Source of the DNA: G963923955 sp963923955
Lineage (GTDB): Bacteria > Pseudomonadota > Gammaproteobacteria > Eutrophobiales > Eutrophobiaceae
DNA length: 64,000 nt
Direction of reading: 5' to 3'
Assembly (NCBI GenBank): GCA_963923955.1
Contig: OZ000552.1
Location: 682,001 to 746,000 of the forward strand
The translations under genes were made by a program, and so were the position numbers. Position 1 is the stretch's first letter; each line of letters begins with the position of its first letter. Shown here piece after piece: positions 46,189-55,473 of the stretch. Below the pieces are notes generated by a model. It saw nothing but the letters and a program-made list of their open reading frames with translations, did not search any database and was not told the DNA's origin.

Positions 46189-46265
46189 TAGATGAGTCCT
46201 TGATCGTCAAGCCCGGATACATCTGCCGGGCGCGGGCAGGGGGTGTGCAAGAGCACACCTCAGTT

Positions 46266-46343
46266 CGTCATTCCCGTGAAAACGGGAATCCAAGAAATAC
46301 CGGTGGGGTGCCCGGTGGATTCCTGGTCAAGCCATGAATGACG
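46266..46343 (+). repeat. 78-bp palindrome-ended repeat, copy 1
   Basis: The element begins CGTCATTC and ends GAATGACG (8-bp terminal inverted repeats) and holds at 46270-46289 a perfect 8-bp stem closing a GAAA loop. It is identical, base for base, to copy 2 at 46431-46508. The whole gap 46189-46625 is repeat-derived and has no gene. Confidence 0.9.
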
Positions 46344-46390
46344 AGTAATTACATGGTTCCAGATTCGTCTCCGTCATTCCTGCGGAAGCA

Positions 46391-46412
46391 TGTCCCCGTG
46401 GAAACGGGGACA
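46391..46412 (+). repeat. GNRA-loop hairpin between the two 78-bp copies
   Basis: A perfect 9-bp stem with a GGAA loop (TGTCCCCGT-GGAA-ACGGGGACA), next to half of another hairpin (ATTCCTGC-GGAA-GCA at about 46377-46390), so the stretch looks like a mosaic of family members. Confidence 0.7.
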
Positions 46413-46430
46413 GGAATATACCTTTTCCCT

Positions 46431-46508
46431 CGTCATTCCCGTGAAAACGGGAATCCAAGAAATACCGGTGGGGTGCCCGGTGGATTCCTGGTCAAGCCAT
46501 GAATGACG
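46431..46508 (+). repeat. 78-bp palindrome-ended repeat, copy 2
   Basis: This is an exact second copy of the element at 46266-46343, in the same orientation and 165 bases away, with its GAAA-loop hairpin at 46435-46454. Identity between copies suggests recent duplication or gene conversion. Confidence 0.9.
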
Positions 46509-46609
46509 GGGCATGGACGGTAGATTAAGGAATGACGAACTTGCTTATCTTTCCGGTGCTGATTCTGGTCGGGTTTTTTCAGTGAGGGACGGCAAGGGAA
46601 AGGCAATGC

Positions 46610-46639
46610 TTGACAGAGGCGGGATTTGCCTGCTAAAAG
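46610..46639 (+). promoter_or_regulatory. Possible lpxC promoter
   Basis: TTGACA (46610-46615), an 18-base spacer and TAAAAG (46634-46639), 70 bases before the lpxC start. The -35 is perfect and the -10 is weak. Confidence 0.4.
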
Positions 46640-46709
46640 GATGAAGAATAAGTCGCAATCAGGGGGATTTTGGGGCCGCGCACAGGCCGATATAAGGGAA
46701 ATAATAAGC

Positions 46710-47621
46710 ATGATCCGGCAACGAACTCTCAAAAATGTCATCCGCGCAACGGGCGTCGGGCTGCACACGGGCAAGAACGTTGCTTTGACCTTAAGGCCGG
46801 CGCCGGTAAATAGCGGCGTCATCTTTCGGCGTGTCGATCTTGAGCCGGCGGTCGAGATCCGGGCCTGTCCGGAGAATGTCGGGGAGACTACGCTTTCCAC
46901 CGCGCTTGTCTCCGGCGAGGTCAAGATCTCCACCATTGAACACCTGTTGTCCGCCCTGGCGGGCTTGGGCATAGACAATGTTTATATTGACATAAACGCG
47001 GCGGAGGTGCCGATTATGGATGGCAGCGCCGGCCCCTTTGTCTTCCTGATCCAGTCCGCCGGCCTTGTCGAGCAAGCTGCGGCCAAGGCTTTTCTGCGGA
47101 TTAAACGCCCGCTGCAGGTCGAAGAGGGCGATAAATGGGCGCGCTTTGAACCCTGCGACGGCTTCAAGGTGGGCTTCACCATCGACTTTCCCCATCCGGC
47201 CTTCCACAAGCGGCATTGTCAGGCGGAGATAGATTTCTCCACCACCGCCTTTGTAAAGGAAGTCAGCCGCGCCCGCACCTTTGGCTTCATGCGTGATGTG
47301 GAGCGCTTGCGGAAGAACAATCTGGCCTTAGGCGGCAGCCTGGAGAATGCGGTGGTGGTGGATGATTATCGAGTGTTAAATGCCGATGGCCTGCGCTATG
47401 AAGATGAGTGCGTCAAACACAAGATACTGGATGTCATCGGCGATCTGTATCTGTTGGGCCACAGCCTGATCGGTGCCTTTGAGGGATTTAAGTCCGGACA
47501 TTCGTTGAATAATCGCCTGATCAAAGAGCTGTTGGCGGCCCGGGATGCCTGGGAGCTGGTAGGCTTTAGCGAGCCGGAGGAGGTGCCGATCGCCTACATG
47601 CAGACGGTTGCGGCAGCCTAG
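46710..47621 (+). CDS. lpxC: UDP-3-O-acyl-N-acetylglucosamine deacetylase
   Basis: The committed, zinc-dependent step of lipid A synthesis. The 303 residues (E. coli 305) start MIRQRTLKNVIRATGVGLHTG; an open frame to 46626 lacks family resemblance upstream. Zinc and catalytic residues lie in STIEHLLSAL and in ILDVIGDLYLLGHSLIGAFEGFKSGH. Its usual place after ftsZ is kept, but the two are separated by the repeat block. Confidence 0.97.
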   Translation: MIRQRTLKNVIRATGVGLHTGKNVALTLRPAPVNSGVIFRRVDLEPAVEIRACPENVGETTLSTALVSGEVKISTIEHLLSALAGLGIDNVYIDINAAEVPIMDGSAGPFVFLIQSAGLVEQAAAKAFLRIKRPLQVEEGDKWARFEPCDGFKVGFTIDFPHPAFHKRHCQAEIDFSTTAFVKEVSRARTFGFMRDVERLRKNNLALGGSLENAVVVDDYRVLNADGLRYEDECVKHKILDVIGDLYLLGHSLIGAFEGFKSGHSLNNRLIKELLAARDAWELVGFSEPEEVPIAYMQTVAAA

Positions 47622-47635
47622 GTGTATAGGCGGGC

Positions 47636-48085
47636 TTAGTTATTTCGATTGCCCGATAAGCGGAGCAGTGCAGCACGGAGCGCAGGATCGGCGATTGCGC
47701 GCGCCGTGTCTTCCAACAGCCGGGCGCTGTTGGCGGAAAGTCGGCATGATCTTCTCGCTGTACTCGGCGGATCTTGCGTCGGCGCGATCCTAATGCGGAT
47801 GCCTTGTAGGTCCGTCAACAGGCATTCATCGCGGGCGAGGCTTAAGATTTCCGCGCGCTGAAAGCGTAATCTTGTTGCCCATGCTGCATTATCGGTATAT
47901 AAATGCAGGGTAGAATTATGATAACTGACCGCCACGATGTGCTCTCGCAGGGTGCCGGGCAGATGGGCCTGGAGTTTTTCCTGTAACTTTTCGGTATCAA
48001 GGCTACGGGAATACAACGTCCGCAGCGGGCCGGAGGGCCTTGACAGGATCTCTGCTACTGATGCGGGGCGCGTTTTTTTTTGCAT
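47636..48085 (-). CDS. dciA: DnaB helicase loading factor DciA (DUF721)
   Basis: A 149-residue DUF721 protein with the KH-like N-terminal domain (VSYHNSTLHLYTDNAAWATRLRFQRAEILS). DciA loads the replicative helicase DnaB in bacteria that lack DnaC. It is convergent with lpxC and divergent from the M23 peptidase gene, the common lpxC-dciA-secA context in non-enteric gammaproteobacteria. Confidence 0.85.
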   Translation of the reverse strand: MQKKTRPASVAEILSRPSGPLRTLYSRSLDTEKLQEKLQAHLPGTLREHIVAVSYHNSTLHLYTDNAAWATRLRFQRAEILSLARDECLLTDLQGIRIRIAPTQDPPSTARRSCRLSANSARLLEDTARAIADPALRAALLRLSGNRNN

Positions 48086-48122
48086 GGAAATCCGGGCGTA
48101 AATTCGCTACCTTAAACTTACT

Positions 48123-49082
48123 ATGCACATCATATTCTTTTCTGATGCGAGGAAAAAGAGCCGACGCTTATCATTCGGCCCGGCGGCCTTGTGGCTGTTT
48201 CCCCTGTTCCTGTTGCTACTCGGTCTTGCCATTTTTCTGGCCGGCTCAAGATACTCTACCAATCGCGCCACCGCCATGCTCGACACTATCAGGCAGCAGA
48301 CCGAGTCTGCCTGGGCGGTGGAATCCGGTGAACACCTGGAACATTTAAGAGCAGTGCGGCTAAAAACCGAGAAATCGCTCGATGCCATGGCCGGGCGCCT
48401 AAGTCTCTTGCAGGCACATGTCATGCGCTTGGATGCCTTGGGTTCACGCCTGGCCTCTATGGCGGATCTACAGGACATTGAGTTCGGCGTCGATAAGCCT
48501 CCCGGGCTGGGCGGGCCGGGCGGATCTGTCGGTTCTGGTGAGCCCGGCGCACTGACCGAGCAGGCATCCATAAACGCACCGGATCTGCTCGCTACGCTGG
48601 ATGCGCTGGAATTGACCCTGCAAGACCGAACCGAGAAACTGACAGTGATGGAGTCCCTGTTGATCGATAAAAACCTGCAGGAGCAGACCTCGCCGACCGG
48701 TCGGCCGGCGCAGGGCGGCTGGTTGTCTTCCCTGTACGGCTATCGCACGGATCCCTTCAGCGGCAAAAGAGAGTTTCATCACGGCGTTGATATTACCAGC
48801 AAACCCGGTACCCCGGTTACGGCAGTGGCCGCCGGCATCGTGATCTGGTCGGGGCCGCGCTATGGTTACGGCAACCTGATTGAAGTCAGCCACGGCAAGG
48901 GCTATATCACCCGCTATGCGCACAACCAGAGGAACCTCGTTAATGTCGGCGAGAAGGTGGAAAAGGCGGCGGTGATCGCGCTCATGGGCAATTCCGGGCG
49001 CAGCACCGGCACCCATGTGCACTTTGAGGTGCTCAAGAATGGCCAGCATCTTGATCCGAAGAAATACATCTCTCTAAAGTAA
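48123..49082 (+). CDS. M23 family metallopeptidase, membrane-anchored
   Basis: A 319-residue bitopic protein: a membrane helix at about 20-40, a periplasmic coiled coil (about 55-110), then a LytM domain (about 205-319). The zinc ligands and catalytic His are intact: FHHGVDI (HxxxD type), RYAHN and HVHFEV (HxH), so it is probably an active peptidoglycan endopeptidase rather than an EnvC-like activator. It precedes secA in many gammaproteobacteria. Confidence 0.88.
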   Translation: MHIIFFSDARKKSRRLSFGPAALWLFPLFLLLLGLAIFLAGSRYSTNRATAMLDTIRQQTESAWAVESGEHLEHLRAVRLKTEKSLDAMAGRLSLLQAHVMRLDALGSRLASMADLQDIEFGVDKPPGLGGPGGSVGSGEPGALTEQASINAPDLLATLDALELTLQDRTEKLTVMESLLIDKNLQEQTSPTGRPAQGGWLSSLYGYRTDPFSGKREFHHGVDITSKPGTPVTAVAAGIVIWSGPRYGYGNLIEVSHGKGYITRYAHNQRNLVNVGEKVEKAAVIALMGNSGRSTGTHVHFEVLKNGQHLDPKKYISLK

Positions 49083-49184
49083 TCCATTCCCAATTTATCC
49101 TCGTTTTCGTTTACTCTTTGCCCCGTTTTTCTTTCCCGTTTTTGCGGAGAATAGGCGGGAAGTGCGCCTGTTTATGGAGTCAGC

Positions 49185-51896
49185 ATGTTAGCCAGGTTAA
49201 TCACAGCCCTATTCGGTAGCCGTAACCAGCGGGTAGTAAAACGTATCGGCAAGACTGTCGCCAGGATCAATGCGCTGGAAGGGCAGGTAGCGGCGCTTGC
49301 CGACGCACAGTTTGTCGGAAGGACACAGGAACTCAAAGGACGCTTGGCCGCCGGGGAGAGCCTGGAAGACTTATTGCCTGATGCCTTTGCCCTGGTGCGC
49401 GAGGCGGGCAAACGAACTTTAGGCATGCGTCATTTTGATGTGCAGCTAATCGGCGGGGCGGTCTTGCATCAAGGCCGCATCGCCGAGATGCGCACCGGCG
49501 AGGGCAAGACCTTAGTCGCCACCCTGGCGGCTTACCTTAATGCCTTAAGCGGACAGGGCGTACATATCGTAACAGTCAATGATTACCTGGCGCGGCGCGA
49601 TGCAGACTGGATGGGTAAAATCTATCGCTTCCTGGGTTTGAGCACCGGTGTGATCGTATCAGGCATGGACAATGCGGCGCGGCGCGCAGCCTATCTGGCG
49701 GATATTACCTACGGCACAAATAACGAATTCGGCTTTGATTATCTGCGCGATAACATGAAGTTCCAGCAGCAGGAGCGGGTGCAGCGGGCGCTGCATTATG
49801 CCATCGTCGATGAGGTCGATTCGATCCTGATTGATGAGGCGCGCACGCCTTTGATTATCTCCGGTGCCGTGGATGATCGATCGGATCTTTATGTGAGCAT
49901 CAACCGGCTTATTCCAGAACTCAAACTACAGAGAGACGAAGACAATCCGGGCGATTACACCATCGATGAGAAGACCAAACAGGCCTTTCTCACCGAGCAG
50001 GGACATGATGTGATCGAGGCCTTGCTGGTGAAGGCCGGGATCATAGATGCCGGTCACAGCCTGTATGAGCCGGTGAACATCCCGGTCTTGCATCACTTGA
50101 ACGCCGCCCTGCGGGCACACGCGCTGTACAACAAGGACGTGGATTATATCATTGCCAACAACGAGGTCGTGATCGTGGATGAGTTCACCGGCCGCACCAT
50201 GCCCGGTCGGCGTTGGTCGGAGGGCTTACATCAGGCGATTGAAGCCAAGGAGGGCGTGTCCATACAAAATGAAAACCAGACGCTGGCCACCATTACCTAT
50301 CAGAATTATTTCAGGTTATACGACAAGTTATCGGGCATGACGGGCACGGCCGATACCGAGGCCTTTGAGTTTCAGCAGATCTACGGGCTTGAGGTCATCG
50401 TCATGCCGACCCATCTGCCGATGATACGTGATGATCAGCCGGACGCCATTTTTCTCTCGGCTACGGAAAAATTTGATGCGATCATCGAAGACATCAAGGC
50501 CTGTCATGCCGACGGCCAGCCGGTCTTGGTCGGCACGGCCTCCATTGAGGTGTCTGAGCATATCTCCGGCCTGTTCAGGAAGGACCGCATCCGGCATGAG
50601 GTCTTGAACGCCAAGTTCCATGAGCGGGAAGCCGAGATTATTGCACAAGCCGGCAAGCCCGGCGCCATTACCATCGCCACCAACATGGCCGGACGCGGCA
50701 CCGACATTGTATTAGGCGGCAACCTGGAGGCGGAATTAAAACAGGCTGATGCGGATGATGCCGGGATCAACGAGAAGATCAAAACGGCCTGGCAGGGGCG
50801 ACATGATGCCGTGGTGGCAAGCGGCGGCCTGCATATCATCGGCACCGAGCGCCATGAATCCCGGCGCATTGACAATCAGCTACGCGGCCGCGCCGGCCGG
50901 CAAGGGGATCCGGGTTCCAGCCGCTTTTATTTATCATTGGAGGATAACCTGATGCGCATCTTCGCCTCCGAGAGAGTTGCAACGATCATGCAGAAACTGG
51001 GCATGGAAGAGGGCGAGGCGATAGAGTCCAGGCTGGTCAGCCGCGCCATTGAAAATGCACAGCGCAAGGTTGAGGCGCACAATTTCGATATTCGTAAAAA
51101 CCTGCTTGAGTATGATGATGTGGCCAACGATCAGCGCAAGGTCGTGTATGAATGGCGCAACGCATTGCTGGAAGAAGAAGATATATCTGAAGATATCCGC
51201 AACATGCGCAGCGATATTATGCAGACCATGATTGCTAATTACATCCCGCCGGGCAGCCTGGATGAGCTATGGGATATTCAAGGATTGACAGAGGCAATAG
51301 AGCATGACTTCGGCCTGGCTATCAATGTGCAGGCCTGGCTGGATGAAGATGATCAGCTGACAGAAGAGGGCTTACGGGAAAAAATCGTTGCGGCAATAGA
51401 AGCGGGCATGGCTGCTAAGGAAAGCTCGATCCCGGATGATTTAATGCGGCGGCTGGAGAAGGATTTTCTCTTGGACATACTGGATCGGCACTGGAAGGAA
51501 CACCTGGTGGCGATGGACAGCCTGCGTCAAGGGATTGGCTTACGGGGCTATGCGGCGAAGAATCCCAAGCAGGAATATAAGCGCGAGGCCTTTACTATGT
51601 TCAGCCTGATGCTGGAGAACATCAAGCAGGATGTCATCACCATCCTGGCAAAGGTGCATGTGCGTGAGGAGCAGGACATGCAGGCGATGGCGCACCGGCA
51701 GCCCGCACGACAGATGCCCAAACAGATGCAGTTTAATCATCCTTCCGCGCCCAATGCCCTGGCGGCGCAGACAACACAGGAAAGTGCGCCGCAAAAGACC
51801 CCGTTTGTGCGCGAGCATCGCAAGATAGGCCGTAACGAGCCCTGCCCCTGCGGCTCCGGCAAGAAGTACAAACAATGTCACGGCAAGCTGGCCTAG
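49185..51896 (+). CDS. secA: Preprotein translocase ATPase SecA
   Basis: The motor of Sec export. The 903 residues include Walker A MRTGEGKTLVATL, the DEVDSILIDEARTPL box, NMAGRGTDIVLGG, and RGRAGRQGDPGSSRFYLSLEDNLMR; the C terminus is the zinc-binding SecB/lipid contact EPCPCGSGKKYKQCHG. Length matches E. coli (901). Confidence 0.98.
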   Translation: MLARLITALFGSRNQRVVKRIGKTVARINALEGQVAALADAQFVGRTQELKGRLAAGESLEDLLPDAFALVREAGKRTLGMRHFDVQLIGGAVLHQGRIAEMRTGEGKTLVATLAAYLNALSGQGVHIVTVNDYLARRDADWMGKIYRFLGLSTGVIVSGMDNAARRAAYLADITYGTNNEFGFDYLRDNMKFQQQERVQRALHYAIVDEVDSILIDEARTPLIISGAVDDRSDLYVSINRLIPELKLQRDEDNPGDYTIDEKTKQAFLTEQGHDVIEALLVKAGIIDAGHSLYEPVNIPVLHHLNAALRAHALYNKDVDYIIANNEVVIVDEFTGRTMPGRRWSEGLHQAIEAKEGVSIQNENQTLATITYQNYFRLYDKLSGMTGTADTEAFEFQQIYGLEVIVMPTHLPMIRDDQPDAIFLSATEKFDAIIEDIKACHADGQPVLVGTASIEVSEHISGLFRKDRIRHEVLNAKFHEREAEIIAQAGKPGAITIATNMAGRGTDIVLGGNLEAELKQADADDAGINEKIKTAWQGRHDAVVASGGLHIIGTERHESRRIDNQLRGRAGRQGDPGSSRFYLSLEDNLMRIFASERVATIMQKLGMEEGEAIESRLVSRAIENAQRKVEAHNFDIRKNLLEYDDVANDQRKVVYEWRNALLEEEDISEDIRNMRSDIMQTMIANYIPPGSLDELWDIQGLTEAIEHDFGLAINVQAWLDEDDQLTEEGLREKIVAAIEAGMAAKESSIPDDLMRRLEKDFLLDILDRHWKEHLVAMDSLRQGIGLRGYAAKNPKQEYKREAFTMFSLMLENIKQDVITILAKVHVREEQDMQAMAHRQPARQMPKQMQFNHPSAPNALAAQTTQESAPQKTPFVREHRKIGRNEPCPCGSGKKYKQCHGKLA

Positions 51897-51960
51897 CTCA
51901 AAGTAAGGCGCTGGTGTTCATAACGCACATGGCTGTTTTTTTCTTCTATCGCAAGCGCGC

Positions 51961-53190
51961 ATGGCAGTCGTGGCAGTCGGCCTGAAACCGCCTGATAGGC
52001 TATTGCCCGTCCCCGGCATCCGGCTTGCCGCCATCTCGGCAGGGCTTTATGAGCCGGAACGCCCGGACCTGGCATTGCTGGCCTTTGCTAAGGGTGCGGC
52101 GTGCAGTGCCGTGTTCACGCAGAATGCCTTTTGTGCCGCACCGGTTCAGCAGGCGCGCAAGCATTTACTTTTTCCCGGAAAAAAATTTTGCCTTATCAAC
52201 GCCGGTAATGCGAATGCCGGCACCGGCACCCGCGGCCTTGCAGACGCAGCGCATATCTGCCAACAACTGGCAGACATTGATGGCTGTGATGCAAGCGCGG
52301 TCTTGCCTTTTTCCACCGGCGTGATCGGCGAATACCTGCCAAGGCAGAGGATTGCGGCAGCGCTGCCGGCGCTCTATGCAAGGCTGGCGGAAGACAACTG
52401 GCTGCAGTGCGCACAGGCGATCATGACAACAGACACGATCGCAAAGGGCATCTCCAAGACGCTGTACATTGCCGATAAACCGATTACGATAACCGGCATT
52501 GCCAAGGGCTCCGGGATGATTCGCCCAGACATGGCAACGATGCTCGCCTTTATCGCCAGCGATGCGCATGTAGAACAGGCCATGCTTGATCAGATCCTGG
52601 CGCGCGCTGTTGACCAGTCCTTTAATCGCATCTGTGTCGATGGCGATACCTCCACAAACGATGCGGCGGTGTTGATCGCCACAGGCAGAGCCGGGCACGG
52701 CATCATTTCAGATATAGAGAGCGAAGCAGGCCGGGTCTTGCAGGGGGCGGTAGGCGATGTCTGTCGTTATCTGGCCCAGGCCATCGTTCGTGACGGGGAA
52801 GGGGCGTCCAAGTTTATTACGCTTCGCATAGAGCAAGGGAAAAACAGAGAAGAGTGTTTGCGTGTCGCCAGTGCGATTGCCACCTCACCCCTGGTGAAGA
52901 CGGCATTTTTTGCATCGGCGCCAAATTGGGGAAGGGTGCTCGCCGCCATAGGGCGTGCCGGCCTTAAGAATCTTGCGCTGTCCGCAATAGAAATTTATTT
53001 GGATGATCTATGTATCGTTAAGGCGGGACAGCGCGCTGCTTCATATAATGAGGCGGCGGGTATAGAAATCATGCAACGGGATGAGATTGGACTAACCGTG
53101 AATCTGGCCCGGGGGCCGGCAAGTGAAACCCTGTGGACCTGTGATCTCTCTTATGAGTATGTGCGCATCAATGCTGAATACTATACTTGA
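51961..53190 (+). CDS. argJ: Glutamate N-acetyltransferase/ornithine acetyltransferase
   Basis: It recycles the acetyl group from acetylornithine to glutamate in arginine synthesis. The 409-residue precursor cleaves itself before Thr193 in the MATMLAF motif; also seen are LINAGNANAGTG, AKGSGMIRPD and CVDGDTSTND. The bifunctional form cannot be told from the monofunctional by sequence alone. secA-argJ-mutT is a known gene order. Confidence 0.95.
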   Translation: MAVVAVGLKPPDRLLPVPGIRLAAISAGLYEPERPDLALLAFAKGAACSAVFTQNAFCAAPVQQARKHLLFPGKKFCLINAGNANAGTGTRGLADAAHICQQLADIDGCDASAVLPFSTGVIGEYLPRQRIAAALPALYARLAEDNWLQCAQAIMTTDTIAKGISKTLYIADKPITITGIAKGSGMIRPDMATMLAFIASDAHVEQAMLDQILARAVDQSFNRICVDGDTSTNDAAVLIATGRAGHGIISDIESEAGRVLQGAVGDVCRYLAQAIVRDGEGASKFITLRIEQGKNREECLRVASAIATSPLVKTAFFASAPNWGRVLAAIGRAGLKNLALSAIEIYLDDLCIVKAGQRAASYNEAAGIEIMQRDEIGLTVNLARGPASETLWTCDLSYEYVRINAEYYT

Positions 53191-53210
53191 GCGCGTTTGA
53201 AAATCAGTCT

Positions 53211-53627
53211 ATGCATGATGCTGAGCGCCTACACATAGCCCTCGGCGTTATCTTCAATCCGGCAAAGGATAAGGTGCTCATAGCCCGCCGCCCGGAGCAT
53301 GTTCACCAGGGCGGGCTATGGGAATTTCCCGGAGGCAAACTAGCCCATGCAGAGAACGCAGAAGATGCGCTGAAGCGAGAGTTGTCTGAAGAACTCGGTC
53401 TGCTGCTAAGGCAAGCTAAGCCCTTAATCTGTTTCGAGCATGATTATCCGGCATTAAAGGTGCGGCTGGATGTATGGACTGTGGAAGAGTGGCAGGGTGA
53501 GCCACATGCCAAAGAAGGGCAGAAGATCGAGTGGGTCACTACCTTTCAATTAAAAGAGCGTGAATTCCCCGCAGCCAACCGGCGAATCTTATCTGCAATC
53601 AGCAGGCTGCATGCTAATGCCACGTGA
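53211..53627 (+). CDS. mutT: 8-oxo-dGTP diphosphatase MutT
   Basis: The 138-residue Nudix hydrolase removes oxidised dGTP from the nucleotide pool. The Nudix box is complete: GGKLAHAENAEDALKRELSE then ELGL (GX5EX7REXXEEXG). I chose the ATG at 53211; a TTG at 53187 overlaps the argJ stop. Confidence 0.9.
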   Translation: MHDAERLHIALGVIFNPAKDKVLIARRPEHVHQGGLWEFPGGKLAHAENAEDALKRELSEELGLLLRQAKPLICFEHDYPALKVRLDVWTVEEWQGEPHAKEGQKIEWVTTFQLKEREFPAANRRILSAISRLHANAT

Positions 53628-53887
53628 AACCCTTATTCTTTAATACTTAAATGGCCTGCCCCGGCTTAGTGGCTTTTTGCTGGGCGCTTGTCAAAAGTGC
53701 TAAAATATTTCTTATCACTCCAGCCAAAGCAGTAACTCCTCCCCCGCCCAGCAAGACATTTCGGAGGGCGACTGGCACACTGCCCTCGCCCCATCGCCGG
53801 CCACAGCTGCCGTATGAGCGGCAAGGCAGAGCTTGCAGCGGACGTATCCGCTCAGATTAGGCTCAGGTACGCATAACCCTGATGTCG
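53628..53887. other. Gap after mutT with inverted repeats
   Basis: This 260-base stretch has a 10-bp perfect inverted repeat (TTGCTGGGCG at 53677-53686 and CGCCCAGCAA at 53745-53754) and a smaller hairpin (GAGGGC / GCCCTC, about 53772-53795). I recognise no gene or known RNA; a small structured RNA or IS scar are both possible. Confidence 0.35.
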
Positions 53888-54634
53888 TTACTGCGCCGTA
53901 TAACCGCCGTCAATGACCAGATCGGCGCCTGTCATGAAGCTCGCATCGTCGCTTGCGAGAAAGACCGCGCCGCCGGCGATGTCTTGTGGGCGGCCGAGCC
54001 GGCCTAAAGGATGTTTGCCGGCCAGTGCCGTCTCGGCAGCTGCCGCCGAGCCGTAGCTATCGAGAATGCGCGGTGTCAACACTGCACCGGGCGACAGGCT
54101 ATTGACCAGAATACCTTGCGCGGCATGGTCCAGCGCAAGCGCGCGCGTGAGTTGCAAGACGCCGCCCTTGCTGGCGCAATAGGCGGCATTGCCGGCGGCG
54201 GCGACTGCGCCAAGCTGCGAGGCGACATTGATGATGCGGCCGTATTTGCGCGCGATCATGCCGGGCAGCACCGCACGACACATGAAAAGCACACCGAGCA
54301 GGTTGACCGCGAAGGCTTGTCGAATGTCGCTCGGCGCGATGTCGTTGATCTTGCCTTTAGGGGTCTGCGTTGCGGCGTTGTTCACCAGAATGTCGATCTG
54401 CCCAAAATCAGTTAGAACAGCGCGTACAGCCTGCGCAGCAGAGTCCTCATCGCTGACATCAACGGAAAAGGCACACGCGCCGTGGCCTGTTGCCTGCGCA
54501 GCAACTTCCGCCGCCGCGCCGTTGCAATCCAGAAGGGCAACGTGTGCGCCCTCGGCTGCAAAGCGCCTGGCGATCTCAAGCCCAATGCCTTGTGCTGCGC
54601 CGGTCACGACCGCCATGCGATCTGCAAGTTTCAT
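53888..54634 (-). CDS. SDR-family NAD(P)-dependent dehydrogenase
   Basis: A classical short-chain dehydrogenase/reductase of 248 residues: cofactor motif VTGAAQGIGLEIA, NNAAT, catalytic Ser and Tyr-Lys in ASQLGAVAAAGNAAYCASKG, and the C-terminal DASFMTGADLVIDGGYT. Asp48 or so after the second strand (LLDC) suggests NAD preference. The ATG at 54634 has AGGGG eight bases upstream. It is divergent from the CMD/GMC gene pair and probably acts in the same pathway, whose substrate I cannot name. Confidence 0.85.
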   Translation of the reverse strand: MKLADRMAVVTGAAQGIGLEIARRFAAEGAHVALLDCNGAAAEVAAQATGHGACAFSVDVSDEDSAAQAVRAVLTDFGQIDILVNNAATQTPKGKINDIAPSDIRQAFAVNLLGVLFMCRAVLPGMIARKYGRIINVASQLGAVAAAGNAAYCASKGGVLQLTRALALDHAAQGILVNSLSPGAVLTPRILDSYGSAAAAETALAGKHPLGRLGRPQDIAGGAVFLASDDASFMTGADLVIDGGYTAQ

Positions 54635-54660
54635 CGCCATTTCCCCTGCTCGCCACAGGA

Positions 54661-54680
54661 TTTCCATTATAATGTGGAAG
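54661..54680. promoter_or_regulatory. Palindrome at a -10-like site between divergent genes
   Basis: TTCCA and TGGAA flank TTATAATG (54662-54679), placing a symmetric half-site pair around TATAAT (54668-54673). It could be an operator for both directions. No regulator gene is adjacent and no good -35 is seen. Confidence 0.3.
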
Positions 54681-54729
54681 ACTTACCCACTGCAACCGCG
54701 CACAAGATGCCCGATGAGAAAGATCAGAC

Positions 54730-55473
54730 ATGCCACCTGAAGCTACGCCAAAGCCCCCCGGCAACGTGGAGGAGGTCGAAGCAGCCCTGCGCGCAATACG
54801 GGCCAAACGCGGCTATCTGTTGGCCCATCATGGCCTGCTGGCGGTCTCCTCGCCCGCGCTGCTTGCGGCCTATGATGCGACCTATACCGAGCTGACCTTA
54901 AAGCCCCGCAGCATGACGCAACGAGAGAAGGAAATCGTCTGGCTTGTCATTTTGATCTCCACCCGGGAAGAGATCGCAACCCATCACATCGATCGGCTCT
55001 TGCAGGGGGGCGGGACGCTTAAAGACCTGCAGGCTGCCCTCGATCTGGCAGCTTGGGCGGAAGGGGCGCATGCACACCGCTTTGTCGGCGACCACTGGGC
55101 CGCCCATCTGGACGGCTACGATGCAATCGCCAGCTATCGCTCTGGTCTGGATGCCCTGTTGCAGCGCCATGCTGTGGCACCCTGGATCGCCGAGGTTGGT
55201 CTTGCTGCGGCCCATCAGTGCCACCGCCGCTGGGATTGGTGCGCCGCGCATATCCGCGGGGCCTACCGCATGGGTGCGCAGGAAGATGCGCTGGCGGAGG
55301 GGCTGAGCCTGGCCATGTTCCCCGGCGGGGTGCCGAATTTTGTTGATGCCTGTGATCTTTGGCGCCGGCTCATCATTGCAGGAGAGCTGGATGCCTCGCC
55401 TCCCTATGCTGCCTGGGCGCGCTTGTCCGGCCAGGGCGGGTTTGATGAAGCCGCCGGGATTGCCAAACCATGA
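54730..55473 (+). CDS. Carboxymuconolactone decarboxylase-like (AhpD-fold) protein
   Basis: A 247-residue all-helical protein with two CMD-like repeats (about 45-115: LTLKPRSMTQREKEIVWLVI; and about 150-220: EVGLAAAHQCHRRWDWCAAH). The CxxC redox pair of AhpD is absent, so peroxidase activity is unlikely. CMD-like proteins often sit beside dehydrogenases of aromatic or alcohol breakdown. It overlaps the GMC gene by four bases. Confidence 0.65.
   Translation: MPPEATPKPPGNVEEVEAALRAIRAKRGYLLAHHGLLAVSSPALLAAYDATYTELTLKPRSMTQREKEIVWLVILISTREEIATHHIDRLLQGGGTLKDLQAALDLAAWAEGAHAHRFVGDHWAAHLDGYDAIASYRSGLDALLQRHAVAPWIAEVGLAAAHQCHRRWDWCAAHIRGAYRMGAQEDALAEGLSLAMFPGGVPNFVDACDLWRRLIIAGELDASPPYAAWARLSGQGGFDEAAGIAKP

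Noticed and set aside
46210..46231. GCCCGG / CCGGGC hairpin after ftsZ as a terminator
   Set aside because: The stem is good but no T-run follows, and the area is full of unrelated hairpins, so I do not call termination.
46266..46508. Repeat pair considered as a CRISPR or attachment-site pair
   Set aside because: The 78-bp units are self-complementary at their ends, occur elsewhere in diverged form and enclose only other repeat pieces, with no integrase.
53677..53795. Inverted repeats after mutT considered as 6S RNA, SRP RNA or a group II intron end
   Set aside because: None of the conserved cores (6S bubble, SRP GGAAGCAGCC-like loop, intron domain V) is present.
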